Origin: Saposhnikovia divaricata
Lineage: Eukaryota; Streptophyta; Magnoliopsida; Apiales; Apiaceae
Direction of reading: 5' to 3'
Length of the DNA stretch: 64,000 nucleotides
NCBI GenBank assembly: GCA_036435485.1
Contig: CM071596.1
Location: forward strand, 141,001,501-141,065,500
The notes beneath the pieces were generated by a model. That model searched no databases. It had not been told where the DNA came from and saw nothing but the letters and a program-made list of their open reading frames with translations. A program made the translations under genes and the position numbers. Shown piece by piece: positions 9,376 to 21,659 of this stretch (its first letter is position 1; the number at the start of each line of letters is the position of its first letter).

Positions 9376-11884
9376 CTGTAAGAACCCAGATTTTTGATAG
9401 AATTAAAACTTTTTAGTATGTAATAATATGGGAATGAATAGTGGTTATGACTGCGATGTAACGAATGTCTATTAAATGAATGGAATGGATTTGAATTCAA
9501 TTATTTACATGTCATGCAGAATACTTTTGGTTGACGGCATAGGTAAGAATGATCTATCTCCTAAGGATATAAGTATATTACTTCAAGTAAGATTATTCTT
9601 GTGTCATCCAAATCAATATCTATTATAAGTCCAGCGGTTCCGTAAAAAGGTTAAGAAGCACTCGAGAGTGAACCAGGTTCATTTTCCTAATTATAGGAAT
9701 TAAATAAAAATAAGTGATGAATAGTGATTTTGGTGGAATTTGGAATATTATTATAATAATGATATACCCGGTATTCGGAACGGATTTCTGAGTTCGTATT
9801 AGTGATCCAGGAAGAAAATAAGTGTATGTAAAAGTCGTCGGATTCAGAAAAAGAGCACTTTTATTTTCTCCGAGATTTCCCTGGACACTACAAGACTTAA
9901 GGAGTTATAAAAGGGAATTAAGGAATTTAAATTCGAGAAGTATTAAGTAAGATGAAGAATAGTATTAGAAATATTAAAAAGGTTTTCGGTAAAACCCTAA
10001 CTAGAAACGAATGAGTTATTCCCTCGAACGATCAACGAACAAGCAAGGAAATTGAGTAATACCCGGACAAAGGAACGAATAAATAACCAAGAGACAAACA
10101 AGTGCAATTGGTGGGAAAAGGAGAAACCCAAGTAACATCCTTATAAGTCAACTACAAGATGAGTGGTGTAATTGCATTCTTGCAAAAATGGAGTTGTTTG
10201 TTGTAGTGCCAACACTTGGCCCAATGAGGAAGCAACAAGTGGCACCATTGGATTGCCAACAACACATTAAAAGAGATGCATCCATTATATATGCAAGGGT
10301 TATACATGTATTAGCCATAAATCACCAAAACAAAACAAACCACCACCATTTCTCTCCATTTCTTCATAAAAATCTGCCCATTCTTAGCTAATTGGAAGTC
10401 CAACTTCCAACCATCACTTGTTCTTCAAATTTTTATGGTAAGTACTACATATCATGGTAATGATCTCCTAGAAATTTCAGCTTCAAATTCATCTTTTATC
10501 ATTTTCAAATAAATCATCAAAGATGATGATGAATAGTGTTCTTCATAAACTAACTTTTATTTCTTGATTTCTTTTGATTATTCAAGCTATACTAAGGCTA
10601 GATAAGGGCTAAACAAGGCTTGATAAGTTCATACATACACCAAGGAAGGTATACCACTCTTGAAAACCAAGCTCTTAGTTTAAGTTTTGGTATTTTAGAT
10701 GAGTTATATGGATTTAATGCATGTTTAGGACCTTAAGATTATGATTGGGATTTATTAAATGTGAAATTAGTTTAGATGAACGGAAAGACATTGCTTGGTC
10801 TTAGTTCATGGTTGAATAACATGTAAATGTTGTTTGGAGTGGAAACTATGATTATTGGATGGTTTGAAATTTGGAAATCATGTAAACATAGCCGTCGTAA
10901 TGCCCGATTGTCGTTAGCCTTAAGAAACCGTGATTAGCAGTAGCATGAACACACTGTCCAGTCTCGGATTTTGCCATGAAAGGCTAGATTATGTTATAAG
11001 CTTCGTTTTGATATAAAGATCACGTGAAACGGACTTACGGTTTAGGAGTTATGACTAAATTACTAAAAGTAGTTCGAATCCGTAAACGAAAGTTCGTAAC
11101 TGAAATTGAACCCTCGTAAGCTATGTAACGTCATGGCGAATCTTGGTAAATAAATACTAGGGGTAAGAAGGAAGGTGTGAAAGAAAACCGTATGTCAAAA
11201 AGAGCATTTTTCGATTTATTAAAAATGTTCGAGTCAAGGTTAAACGCGAACGAACCCCTAAAAGACGACTCTTTTATAACTTTGGTAAAACACTTAGAAA
11301 ACGGGCGATAAAACTCGGAGTAAAATATTGGTTCGTAACGATCAACCTTAGAACTCATATGACTTAAGTATGTCCCAAGTATAAGTGCAGTGACATGTCG
11401 TGTTAACGAACGAATGTCGGGTCGGATCAGTGATAATAAGTAATCCACTAAAAGGGGGTATAACGAGATAACTCGAGAACGTGTTTCGATTTAAGTATAA
11501 CTTAACTTTTATATGTTAAGTGATTAATCCCGAATGCCTTGGCTATTTATAGATCACCAGGCTGAACCGGGACCCGCTACCACTACCCCTTACCGTACTC
11601 GACTACCAGGCAAGTTTCAATTCCCTTCTTTTAGGCTGTTGTTGTGATTGAATAAATATATATATATATGATTGCTGATATACATATGCCATTGCATGCA
11701 TGCCTACTTTCAAGTTGAATTGATATACTTGTTCCCTAAATGTTATTGTTGGCTTATAAGCTAGATAGTTATATATCAGTTATAAGCCGGTTATTGTAAG
11801 ACCCTCATAGAAGGGCGTATATATCTTATTAATCAAAAATAGACCGGGAGTCAATATTCCTTGATATATCGAGATTACCTCGGA

Positions 11885-12570
11885 AGAAAATATTTAAGTA
11901 AATATTTTCTATTATTTGGGCGACGAATATTATTTGAATATTCGTTCGAGACTAATTATTTTAACGATCCTTACTTCAAATAATTATTTGAACGTAACTA
12001 TTCAACGAATAATATTTCTCAATATTCATTCAGAGTCGAATTGATTATCGACTATTATTTCGAATATTCTTCTAAAGATGAGACTATTAAATGAATATTA
12101 TTTTGGATATTCTTTTAGGCTATTATTTTATTAAATCAATATTACTTTTGAATATTCATTTAAGATATTAAATACTTGATGAATATTATTTTAATATTCA
12201 TCTGAAGCTTGATTTAATTATCGAATATTATCTCGAATATTCCTTAAGGCTTGGATTACTAAATGAATATTACTTGATATTCATTTAGGATATTATTCAT
12301 TAAATGAATATTACTTTTGAATATTCATTTAAATTCCTAATTAATTATGAATATTACCTTAAATATTCTTTTCAGGTCTTATTAATTAATGAATATTGTT
12401 TTGAATATTCATTTAAATATTTATTTATTCAATAAATATTCACCTGATATTTCTTCAGGGATTATTTTGAGAAATACTCTGATTTAAGACATTCTTTCAT
12501 ATTCCTAAATATTCTGTAAAATATTTTAATTCAATAAATATTCTCTGAATATTTATTCCATACTCAGAAT
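11885..12570. repeat. AATATTC hairpin array, 3' LTR copy
   Basis: Same array as 1125-1810, shifted by 10760. One base differs nearby (12260 t versus 1500 a). Confidence 0.78.
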
Positions 12571-13533
12571 AACCTCAATAAGGGTTATCTTCTTCGATTA
12601 TTACGAAAAATATTTCGGAGTCATATGATTATTAATCTTATATCAAGAAAGGTTCTCAGACATCATTCTTCTTTGAGTCTATCTCCTTAATAATAAGGGA
12701 ACCTTACTTGGAAAATGTTATTTATCTTGTCGACTTCCCGGTCATAAAGTATTCCCTTCACCCGCAACTCGGGTGCTGTTGACTTATTAAAGTCGTTGTT
12801 TACCTTCTCATCTTTCGAGGGGTAAGATTACTGGAACAAGTTGATATCCGTTACCAAGTAATAGCTTGGGAGATATTGGTAAATTTTCCTTTCCAACTAG
12901 ATACGACTACTTTGTGGAGTCTTATCAACAAGTCTTATACTTGGGGAAAGGGGGACGAACGTTACATTCAGAATCATGAATTCTATTTGAACTAGGAGTC
13001 GTGTAAGAGGCCGAGTAGCGCCGGTCCATCCCCATGGCCCAACCGTTGGCCGGGGAGAGCTAGCAAGGCGGTATACAAGTAAAGCCGTCAGTTCTTCCTT
13101 CTACCGGTAGTAAATCTAAATTGAGCTGTACGATCTCGACTGATCATCAAGATTGGAACAGCGGGCGCGGTGAATACTCCATCATTGGTTCATCATCCAA
13201 ATTCATTTATTTCCTGCAACATGATTACTGTTGGCAGAGTTGGAGAAGAGTCATAACTGGAATTGCAACCCTTTCTTGCAAGTTCCTCTTCTTATTATCG
13301 ATAATAATATCTCGCTTACTTTGATGTAGCAGATATTTCTTCAAACAAATACTTTAAGTTACCTTGTAACTTCATCGTTCATATTATACTGGCATCATTT
13401 CCGTAAATGCATGGCATATGGTTTAAAAGATAGCTTTGAACTGTTTTAAATTATCGTTCAGTTATATATTTGTTGGTGGGCTTTCGCTCACCCTTGCTTT
13501 GTTTATATTATGTCACAACAACAGCTAGGACAG

Positions 13534-13626
13534 ATGGCTCGCGTCAGGCGCACTCGGCGCAAGCAGGTTACCCGACCCACCGGACTACCCGCTGAGATGC
13601 TAGCCGCCATTGCTGAGGTAGCATAG
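13534..13626 (+). CDS. Short H3-tail-like LTR ORF, element A 3' LTR copy
   Basis: Thirty codons beginning MARVRRTRRKQVTRP. It differs from the 5' LTR copy only at codon 6 (cgc, Arg). A TATA-like box lies at 13463-13469. In the 3' LTR no ORF0 follows, so a spliced product could only come from the 5' LTR copy. Confidence 0.5.
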   Translation: MARVRRTRRKQVTRPTGLPAEMLAAIAEVA

Positions 13627-13920
13627 TTAGACAGCTTTTGTTTCCTGTTTAACTATATGTATAATTAATGTAATCAACGGCAAAACTTTTAAACCTATGA
13701 TGTTATCCTTTTGGGATTGTAATAACTTTTATTCGTAAACCCTTAATGTAAGACTTATTTCAATTTCATCTCTGGGACTATAACTGTTGTGTGTGTGAGT
13801 GGTAATTATTGTGGGGTCACAGCATGTGATTTATTTATTATGGACTCAAGTCAAGTATTATGAATGGATGTAAGACCGTAACCACCAGATTCCTGACCCC
13901 GGATCTGGGGGTGTTACATA

Positions 13921-14604
13921 AGGCCGGATAGTAATGAGCGTACCAATTTTCCAGCTAATGCTATGAACAGGTTTGCACGGGCGTGGAACTTGTGGAAATC
14001 AAGGATAGAGCCTGTGGAGAGAGCTATTATTCTTTGGGGCATCTTGAAAGGGAAGTATATTGATGTGGGGTATATTATGCATCAGAACATTCTGCGGTTC
14101 TTGCGAGGAAATTCTCAATCACCAATTCCGCATGCTTCTATTGTTGCTGGTGTTTGTATGGATGCTAATGTTACTTGGGATGATAATGAGCAGCTGCAGA
14201 AGCCGACTAATCCTATTACTGATGCTTCTATTAACAGGATGGGGGAGTGGCCGGGCGGCGTTCCACATCCGAGAGGGCTAGGTTATATTGTTGGTGGTGA
14301 TGGTGCTGGTGGTCAGGGAGCGGGCGCTCCGCCACAGGTTACTCAGGTTCCTCAGGTTTCTAGAGCAGAGCATGAGCCGGTTATGGTAGACAGGGCATTT
14401 TTGGAGACACACTTTCGTCGGATGTATAGGCGGATGGATGCTATGCATGTTAGCAACTGTCCATATGCTGAGGACATGTCAGTAGCTTTGAGTGCAGCTT
14501 TACAGTCACCGGGTAGTGTGGTTCAGTGGCCGGCTTATGGAGCTAGGACTGTGTATCCACCTCCAGATACTCCACCCGAGGCGGGTGATGATGCTAACGA
14601 GTAG
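13921..14604 (+). pseudogene. Env-position ORF of Athila-like element, C-terminal fragment
   Basis: The frame is open from the first complete codon after element A and stops at 14604; the first ATG is at 13963 (213 residues). The N-terminal 60 residues (ARAWNLWKSRIEPVERAIILWG and following) resemble the plant-transposon domain found in env-position proteins of Athila-type elements, by motif memory only. The middle is Gly/Pro-rich, and the C-terminal part has a basic stretch (HFRRMYRRMDAMH) and an acidic end. The upstream part of the gene was displaced by element A and lies outside the window. No stop occurs within the fragment. Confidence 0.6.
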
Positions 14605-16030
14605 GTATGTTTCTACTATCCCTTGTATTACCTTTCCATTCAATGCGGACATTGAATATTTTAAATTTGGGGGTGGTTGAGGGATTAGTAGTTGTATTTG
14701 TTATTATATTATGCGTTCATATAGGATATTATGCTTTGCATAATAGTAGTAATTCATGCATATATGTTTGTATTAATTATGTTTGTTTCATATAGGACAT
14801 TCTGTTTTTATTTTTCGTATACCATGTCAGTTCATGTTAGTTGCATTTCATGGCATGCATTGTTCATGATCCATTAGAGCGAGCTAATTCTGATTGGTAG
14901 GTAGGTGTTTAATTGAGTGTGGTAATGATAAATAGAGGGTTGACTTATAGTTTCTATGAAATTGACTTATGTGTGTCAGAAACAAAACTAATTACACAGT
15001 CTCATTGGGTGCTTTTTGGCTAGGTTAGGGTCATGCTTGTTTGGATATTTTGAGATTTAATAACTTGTTTATATTTAGAATTTTCGTTATTCCCTTTATA
15101 GCGTAGGAGCACTTAAGTCTAAGTTTGGGGGAAAACAGGAATTTCATGCTAGTTGTTAATAATGGCTAGATGTCAAATGGCTAGTAGCCGGCTCATATTT
15201 ATATGAGTAGTCTAGGATTGGAATTGAGAATTCTCATTCCAGATTGCATAAAAAAACCTAAAAAAAAAGAAATAGAAAAAAGAAGAAAGAAAAAAAAAAG
15301 TCAATTGTTAAATGCAAAATTAGCCACGAGTGAGCTCTTTAATACTCGAGTAATTAAGTCTGAGGGGACTTAGTCCTAATAACCTAAAGCCTTGTGGTTT
15401 GGGATTGCTGACCTAACACTCGCTACATGGGTATTATTGTATAAGCCTTTTGGGGTCTCATTCATTGCATGGCTAAATAAGCATGTTTGTATATTATGTG
15501 TCGTAGTTGTTTAGAAATAAAAACATGAATTTCTGTCTACCTTGGATAAGGATGGAGGTGTTCTTAAGTTATGAAGTGTCTACAGTCTATTCTGTTTATA
15601 AACTTGTGATTGTCTTGGTGAAGGATAAGTATGATTTTTGACCTAGTTTTGGGAGTATTTCTGATGAGCATAGCACACACGCACGTTTCTGTCATGTATG
15701 TTAGAGTACGGGGACTTAGTCGAGCTCTATTTGGATTTATTTGCATTCATTGAGATATTTGCTTGCTAGTTGGTTTTGGTGAGTTTGAAGGGGATCTTTG
15801 CATTTTTCATAGTAGTTGCATTCGTGCATTGCATTGTTAGTTTAATGGATTTTGTGGGTACATTCGCTATAGGCCCTCACGAGACCTTACTCGTCCACTA
15901 GGGCTGCCTAGGGGTTTAAAGGGCTTGTTGCATATGCCAAATGCAACCGTGATCACCTACGGAAGTGGTACTATTTAGTTAGTTTAGTTGTTTATGCTTG
16001 AGGACAAGCATCGGTTTAAGTTTGGGGGTG
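14605..16030 (+). other. 3' untranslated region of Athila-like element 1
   Basis: No gene seen. It carries PPT-like tracts at 14663-14676 (aaatttgggggtgg) and 15121-15131 (aagtttggggg), and an A/G-rich tract at about 15246-15300. Several segments match 30588-32240 in inverse orientation, including gacattgaatatttt near 14649 and cattctgtttttatt near 14795. Confidence 0.65.
16018..16030 (+). other. Polypurine tract of Athila-like element 1
   Basis: AAGTTTGGGGGTG directly precedes the LTR start tgataagtgg (16031). It is the third such tract in the 3' region and the one next to the LTR. Confidence 0.8.
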
Positions 16031-17553
16031 TGATAAGTGGATTTTATATCCACTTGGAGCATTCCATATCGGCTTAAATTGATTCACTTGGCCTCAAGTT
16101 TGTTGTAGTTTTGATGTGTTTTGTTTATTGTGCAGGGTTGCAAGAATGTTGAATAAGATTGCAATTTCCGTCAATCTGGAGATGAATTCGAGCTTAAGAA
16201 TGAGCAATGGAGTCTTGTTGTGAGCCACCATGAAGGTTCCAAGGCAAGGAATTGAAGTATGGAAGCTTTGAGAAAAAGAACGAAAGGAAACGGAGGCAAA
16301 ACGAAGAAAAAACGAAGGAAACAACATGCTGAAAAATGCCGGGCAGATTTGGAGCTAGGCCGCAGCCTAGCTACCTAGGCCGCAGCCTAGCTACCTAGGC
16401 CGCAGCCTAGCATGGCCGCTGTCGATGACGAAAATTTCACTAAAAACCCTCCATAACTTTCCTGTTTTGACTCTATTTGGTATTTTTGGTATTTCCTTGT
16501 TGGATAAAACTTCTAGGGCATATAAAAACATAATATATCATTGTAAATATTGATCATCACATAGTATTACGTATCATATCATTGTAACACGTTAGAGAGA
16601 TCTAGAACAAGAGGAGAAACAACTTCCAAGGTGACGGCAAGGAAGAATCACACTCAAGTTCAAGATCTAGGGTTTTCTATATTGTTTATTTTCTGAATCT
16701 TCAACTTAATACTTTATTATCTATTGGATTCTTATCAAGTATTCTATTCCCAATCATTAATTATTTTCAGTTCTTTGTTTTAATTATGTTATCAATTGAA
16801 CCCATGATGGTGCTAAGTTCAATTATGAACTAAACACTTTCATGGGGTTCTAATGGAGTGTTTTGTGGATTCTAGTAGTTGATAGTTTTGACAACATATG
16901 CTTGTGATTGAAAATAAGGTTGCCTGACGTGGTTGTGTTAATTTATATAGATGCGTAGCTAACATCTATTTTGTCAATCTCTAATGAATGCGAAAGTGGA
17001 TTTAGAGATTAGGGCTTGCCATGTTAGCATAGGTTTATGACGGCTTCTCCGCATATCGGTAGTATAGATTCGAAAAAACATTACTCCCCTATGTAGTTGA
17101 TAGTGGAACTTGTGTTTTAAATTGATTATGTCACCCAATCTCATAGACATATAGTGATTTGGATGTAATTGATGCCCGTAAAACTTCTATCTTAATTGTA
17201 GATGATTTTATGGATTGGTGTGAGTTTATTGAAAGATAGCTTGTACTTCCTTCGTGTTCCCACAAGCTACCTTAATAATCACAGTGCATTGAGTCTTGAC
17301 AGTTAATCTAGATGAAACAACTCATGAAGTTGGAACCCTGTGTTTCTCTCATATAAGTAAAATCTCCTTAGTAAGTTTTTAGTAGTAATAATCTAGAAAA
17401 CAACCCAAATTTGTTACTTCACCAAGCTATTATAATTTAGCCACACATTGTTGAATAGGCACATTTACGTATTTCACCGAGTCTTCGCGGGAACGATCCC
17501 TATTTATCCGTATTACTTTTGACTGCGTATACTTGCGTAGAAAATTGTGAACA
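16031..17553 (+). repeat. 3' LTR of Athila-like element 1
   Basis: 1523 bp, TG...CA ends (tgataagtgg to gtgaaca). It is homologous in inverse orientation to 29128-30587, for example around atgcgtagctaacatct near 16951. It contains a GC-rich tandem palindrome repeat (16356-16410). Confidence 0.8.
16356..16410. repeat. 20-bp tandem repeat of GC-rich palindrome
   Basis: Units taggccgcagcctagctacc at 16356-16375 and 16376-16395, plus a partial unit at 16396-16410. Each carries the inverted repeat CTAGGC-cgca-GCCTAG. Confidence 0.9.
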
Positions 17554-18269
17554 ATATCCAAGCCAACGAAGGCAGAATGATAAACACATCCTGTGCCTTG
17601 ATTGTCAACAAATCTGTTCAGGACCTGGAAGCATCTACAAGTCAGCTGAGAGTAGAAGAGATAGTAGATGATGAAGAAACTGAAGAAGAAGTGACTGAAC
17701 CGATTGATGAAAAGGAAGAAGATGAGTTCTACACTCTTGAAGAGTTGGATGCCATGGAAAACAATTCATATGCTTTTCTGGCTAGAAAATTCCCAAACAT
17801 CAGATTTAAGAGAAATCAGCCCTTCAAGCCTAGGTCTCAAAATCATTCATTCAACAAGAGCAAGACACCAATGAAAGCAAACAAAAACAAATTCAAAACC
17901 AGCTATGTGGATAGGTCATCTGTGAGATGTTATAGATGCAATGACCTAGGGCATTTTGCCAGTGAATGCAAGAAGCCTAAAAAGAAGGATAAGGAGTTTC
18001 TTGAGCTTGAAGCTAAGTATGAGGCTCCGCTAAAGAAGCATACATCAGGTAAGGCCTACATAGCTGAAAGGAAGTGTTGGGATGATTCTGATAGTGATGG
18101 AGAAGAACAAGAATTCTACAACTATGCCTTGATGGCCAACTCCAAGGAAGAACCATTTGCATCAGACTCTCAGGTACCATCTCTCACTACCATAGACATG
18201 TCTGTTTCTGAATACAAATCTATGGTTGAACAACTATCTGTTGGATGTTTAATATTCATACTAGTATGA
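17554..18269 (+). pseudogene. gag: Copia gag, N-terminally truncated part
   Basis: The frame enters from the Athila LTR end and runs to 18269. A CCHC zinc knuckle (CYRCNDLGHFASEC) lies at 17928-17969, after a Lys/Asn-rich stretch and an acidic region with runs of Glu. The capsid domain expected upstream is missing, cut off by the Athila insertion. A frameshift near 18235 moves the continuation into the frame that begins around 18245, where the last residues here become unrelated. Confidence 0.8.
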
Positions 18270-19007
18270 CTGCTGCTAATGAAGAAATTGCTAAACTGTC
18301 TACTAAGAATGAACTGTTGAACAAAAGAAATGAGGAACTAGAACTAAATGCTATGCAAGTAGAAAACCTTAAACAAGAAATTGAATATCTAAAGAATAAG
18401 GTTCTATGTGCTAGTCAAGTTGAGAAAGCTCTTAGGGATGAACTAGCTGAAAATGAATTTAATTTGAAAACATTTAAGAATTCCTCCAGTCTATTGCAGT
18501 CCTACCATGAGAAAAATCTATCTAGACCTAAGGCTGCCATTGGACTTGATTATGACACTCTTAAACAGAGGAAAGGCTATACAGTCATTGAAGATGACAA
18601 TGTTGTTCAAGAGGAAGTGCCTCAAGTTTTGAAAAAGACTGAGAACCCAATATTTAAAACACCAACACTTGAGATTGATGAGGATGCCTTACTCATTAAG
18701 CAAATGTTGGATGATGAAGATAAGGCACAATCAAATGAACAACAAGCATCCTCTAAGAGTGAGAATGTCAAAATCGAAGCCAAGGAGCCAGTAGGAGGTA
18801 GACCTAGACCTGAGAAATTTGTGAAGTTTGTTTCAGCTGGGAATAATGAGTTTGAGAAGAAAGTAGCTAAAAAGAAACAAAACAGGAATGGCAAATTGGG
18901 GATTAGCAAGGACAACAATTATGATTATGTGCCAAATGCCCCTAGGAAAGTTTGTCAAAACTGTTTTAGCACTAATCATTTAACTCATGCATGCAAGAAA
19001 CCATCTG
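18245..19007 (+). pseudogene. gag: Copia gag, coiled-coil and second zinc-knuckle part
   Basis: Continues gag in another frame. The first 80 residues are heptad-rich and likely coiled coil (EEIAKLSTKNELLNKRNEEL). A Lys/Glu-rich linker follows, and near the end a second Cys/His motif, CQNCFSTNHLTHAC, stands at about 18954-18995. The frame is then broken by the solo LTR at 19008. Coding resumes after its TSD at 22517. The long linker between two Cys/His motifs is typical of SIRE-like gag. Confidence 0.78.
19003..19007. repeat. Left target-site duplication ATCTG
   Basis: Matches 22512-22516 exactly and flanks the solo LTR. Confidence 0.93.
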
Positions 19008-21576
19008 TGTAAGAACCCTAAATTTTGTAATATTTTTTTTATAATATCATATGACATTGTGAATTTGGAACCTTTTGAGTCACCCATGTTGTTTATTGGA
19101 ATTTATTATCTGAGAAATTATGTTGTAACATTCACTATGTAAGAAAAAGGGAAGATTGCTGAAGGCAAGAGTCTTATTGTTAGTAAGATTTGTAAAACTT
19201 GGGATTTAAGAGTTATTAGAGTATTAAAAGATTTTAAGGGATTATGACAAGGAGTTATGGATATTCGAGGAATTTACACAATTAAGTACTTAAGGAATTA
19301 CAAGGAAATCTCTACACAATAAAATATTATTACGAGGAATTAATTATGATACGATATGAATTAAGGATTAAGTGACAACCATCGGTGGAGAAATAATAAT
19401 ACAAGGAAAGGAATTACATGCAAGTGTCATGTAACTAGCTAGTTAGGAAAAGAAATTAGAAAAGCATAAATTAGAAGTGAATAGTGACATTGTGATGGGT
19501 GTTGCAACCTAGGGGACAATAGGGCATGGGGAGACAACCTAGACCCTAGCTTGGCAACATGTGAACCTTATCTAACCCCCACAATAATTCATATCACTCA
19601 TCTCATTTTATTTCTTTTCAAACAAAACACAAAACAAACTCTCTCCCCCCCTCGTAGAAGCTCTCGGCCGAGCCATAGAAGAGAGGAAAAGAGAGTTCTT
19701 CTCTTCATCTTTCCATCATCTTCAAGATCTAGCAAAAATCACATAGCCTCCTTGCATCATTATAGAGGTATGGTATTAATTTCAACCCCATCCATCCATA
19801 AGATTTTGAGTTATAAATTGTTGAAGGTTGGGTGAATATTAACCAAACTTGTTTATCCTTTAGATCTTGAAGGATTAAGGTCTTTAAAGGCTCATCCAAG
19901 TGTTCTTAGTGGTTTTAAAGCTCACCCAAGGTCTTTAGCTACTCAAGAAGGTATAAAACTCCAAACCCATCTTAGTCATGAAGTGTTTATGGTTTTTAAT
20001 GTTAGATCTAGGAGTATTAATGCATATCTTGGTTATATGAGTTATGGATGATGAAAATCTTGAGGTTATATGTGGTTGATGTGATTTTAAAGCTTGTTCT
20101 TAGAGTATGTGACCCCATGTATGTTATAGAGATGAGACTTGGTGGTTTTAATGGTAGATATGATGTATAAGTTTAGTTCTTGAAGGATTAAGTAAAGATG
20201 TGTGCTGAGTAGAAAGTCTGGGAGTATGTACTGCCTTGCAGTGGACTTTTGAACCCCTTAAAGTTGTCTCCCGAGGGTCTAATACATATGGTTAGAAAGG
20301 TATTTGAATGTAGTTTCCAGAAATATAAGGTTCATGACTAGGTGATGTGTAGATTTTGAGTTATGGCCTGAGAAGTGAAGAGTGGTTCTGGAATCCGAAC
20401 TGCACTATATGGTCCACTTGTGAGTCCTTTTAAACCCCTAAAAATATGTAGGATCATGGAAAAATTAGGAAAGCTAGTAATTGCAGTGGTGAAGGCTACC
20501 CAAAAAGAATTGGATTAAAATATGTATTTTTCAATTTTATAAAAATGTTAGAGTAAAGTTCGCGCAAGTGAAAAAGTCGTAAGAGGAGTTAGTTGAGTAT
20601 GATTTTAAGGAGGAATTAATACGCTTCGAATATGGTAACCAAATTAAGTCGAATAAGTGACGAGCATAATCGAGTGATGGCATGAACCTATAGTGGGACT
20701 AGAGAGTCATAGGACGAAGTCATTAAGTTAGTTTTGTGTCCTCTAAAACCTTGTAAATAAAAGGTATTGTTAAGGTACTAACGAACGACTATTGGTTATG
20801 TATAGATCATCATTCCACTCCGCAAGCTCGACCACCCCAACCTCACCATGGCAAGTTTAATTTTCACAACTTACATATATAAGGACTTTCACTGTTGTGT
20901 TTGTAGTTTTCAATCGTATTATATGCTTATGCTTAATGAGGTTATGATGAAAATTGAGATATATGCACATATATGTTTGTACCCCCTTGAACTTAGAATG
21001 AAATGTTTTCTTCGAACAACGACTCTAGCAATAGAGGTCGTAGCGGTCCAAATATACCATTGACCGGGGAGCGGTATATTATTATATCGTGATTACATTG
21101 CGAAAATCCGAAGGGTCATTCGGGAAGTATCGTATACTTAAGTATTTATTTTTATATTATCATAAATACTCAAAAATACCTATCTTGGATTAAAAGCTTA
21201 TTTAATTAAATAATTATTTTATTAATTATTAATATTAAATCTTAAAATATCAATTATTAATTATTGTTCATTATTTTAAAGATAAAACTAATCCAAGATA
21301 CCTTCGTCGTTTTCAAACTCGAACTCTTTCGAACCCAAAACATTTTCGAAAACCCCCGGTCAGGTCTTGCTTCTTGTACGATTTTAAAAATTATCGGTCG
21401 ACTGATGTCGGACCTCAACTACTCAGTTTTCAATCAAAATAAAGTTTTAAAAGAAAAAAAAAAGAAAAGGGACTCTGGCAGGTGTGGGAATCGTTGACGA
21501 ACGATTCCCGGGATGTGTAAGCGGCCGTGAGCCAGGCGTTCCATCAATTATTATTCCGGCCCAGGTGTTGCTGAAG

Positions 21577-21659
21577 GATGATTACGGATATAGTTTTCAT
21601 CGAGGGTGATTACGGATGTAGTTTTCACCCGGGGATAGTTACGGATGTAGTTTCTATCC
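21577..21659 (+). repeat. Three tandem hairpins with covarying stems
   Basis: Units at 21577-21601 (GATGA/TCATC), 21604-21630 (GGGTGA/TCACCC) and 21633-21659 (GGATAG/CTATCC). All three share a 15-nt loop, ttacggatgtagttt, with one change in unit 1. Also found at 38744-38826 and, on the minus strand, at 40867-40949. Confidence 0.8.

Larger units (their letters stand above)
1..13918 (+). mobile_element. Element A: Tekay/Del-type Ty3/gypsy chromovirus (family A), 5' end outside window
   Basis: A nearly complete LTR retrotransposon. Positions 1-3158 repeat 10761-13918 at a constant offset of 10760, which defines the two LTRs. Between them lie a PBS, an extra ORF (ORF0), gag-pol ending in a chromodomain, and a purine tract. 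Only three LTR differences were found by eye in the 3158 bp overlap (1500/12260, 2544/13304, 2789/13549), so the insertion is recent. It sits in the env-position ORF of an Athila-like element. The base run after its right end is TAAGG (13919-13923), the predicted TSD; its partner lies left of the window. Gag-pol has one nonsense codon (7364-7366) and one lost zinc-knuckle cysteine, so this copy is probably not autonomous. Confidence 0.93.
9377..13918 (+). repeat. 3' LTR of element A (complete, 4542 bp)
   Basis: It begins TGTAAGAACCC after the purine tract and ends GTGTTACA, giving TG...CA ends. From 10761 it duplicates 1-3158. A TATATAT box with a pyrimidine/CA-rich leader also occurs upstream (10286-10292), but the box at 13463-13469 keeps the conserved spacing to the short ORF and is the better promoter candidate. 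Confidence 0.95.
13919..17553 (+). mobile_element. Athila-like Ty3/gypsy element 1, 3' portion
   Basis: The 3' end of an older element, cut by insertion of element A at 13918/13919. It comprises the C-terminal part of an env-position ORF, a 1.4 kb 3' untranslated region, a purine tract and a 1523 bp LTR. The lineage is inferred from the ORF, the AAGTTTGGGGG purine tracts and the LTR form. The LTR ends gtgaaca at 17553, followed by copia gag, so the element appears inserted in the copia element; its candidate TSD copy is ATATC (17554-17558). Confidence 0.75.

Noticed and set aside
10286..10292. TATATAT at 10286 as the main LTR promoter of family A
   Set aside because: Element D lacks an obvious equivalent, while the box 71-72 bp before the short ORF is present in all seven LTRs. 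Kept only as a minor alternative.
19551..19835. 94-codon frame in the solo LTR, and a related frame at 36738-36971
   Set aside because: Rich in Ser/Pro/Lys from a pyrimidine-rich LTR segment; the reading frame is not kept between copies.
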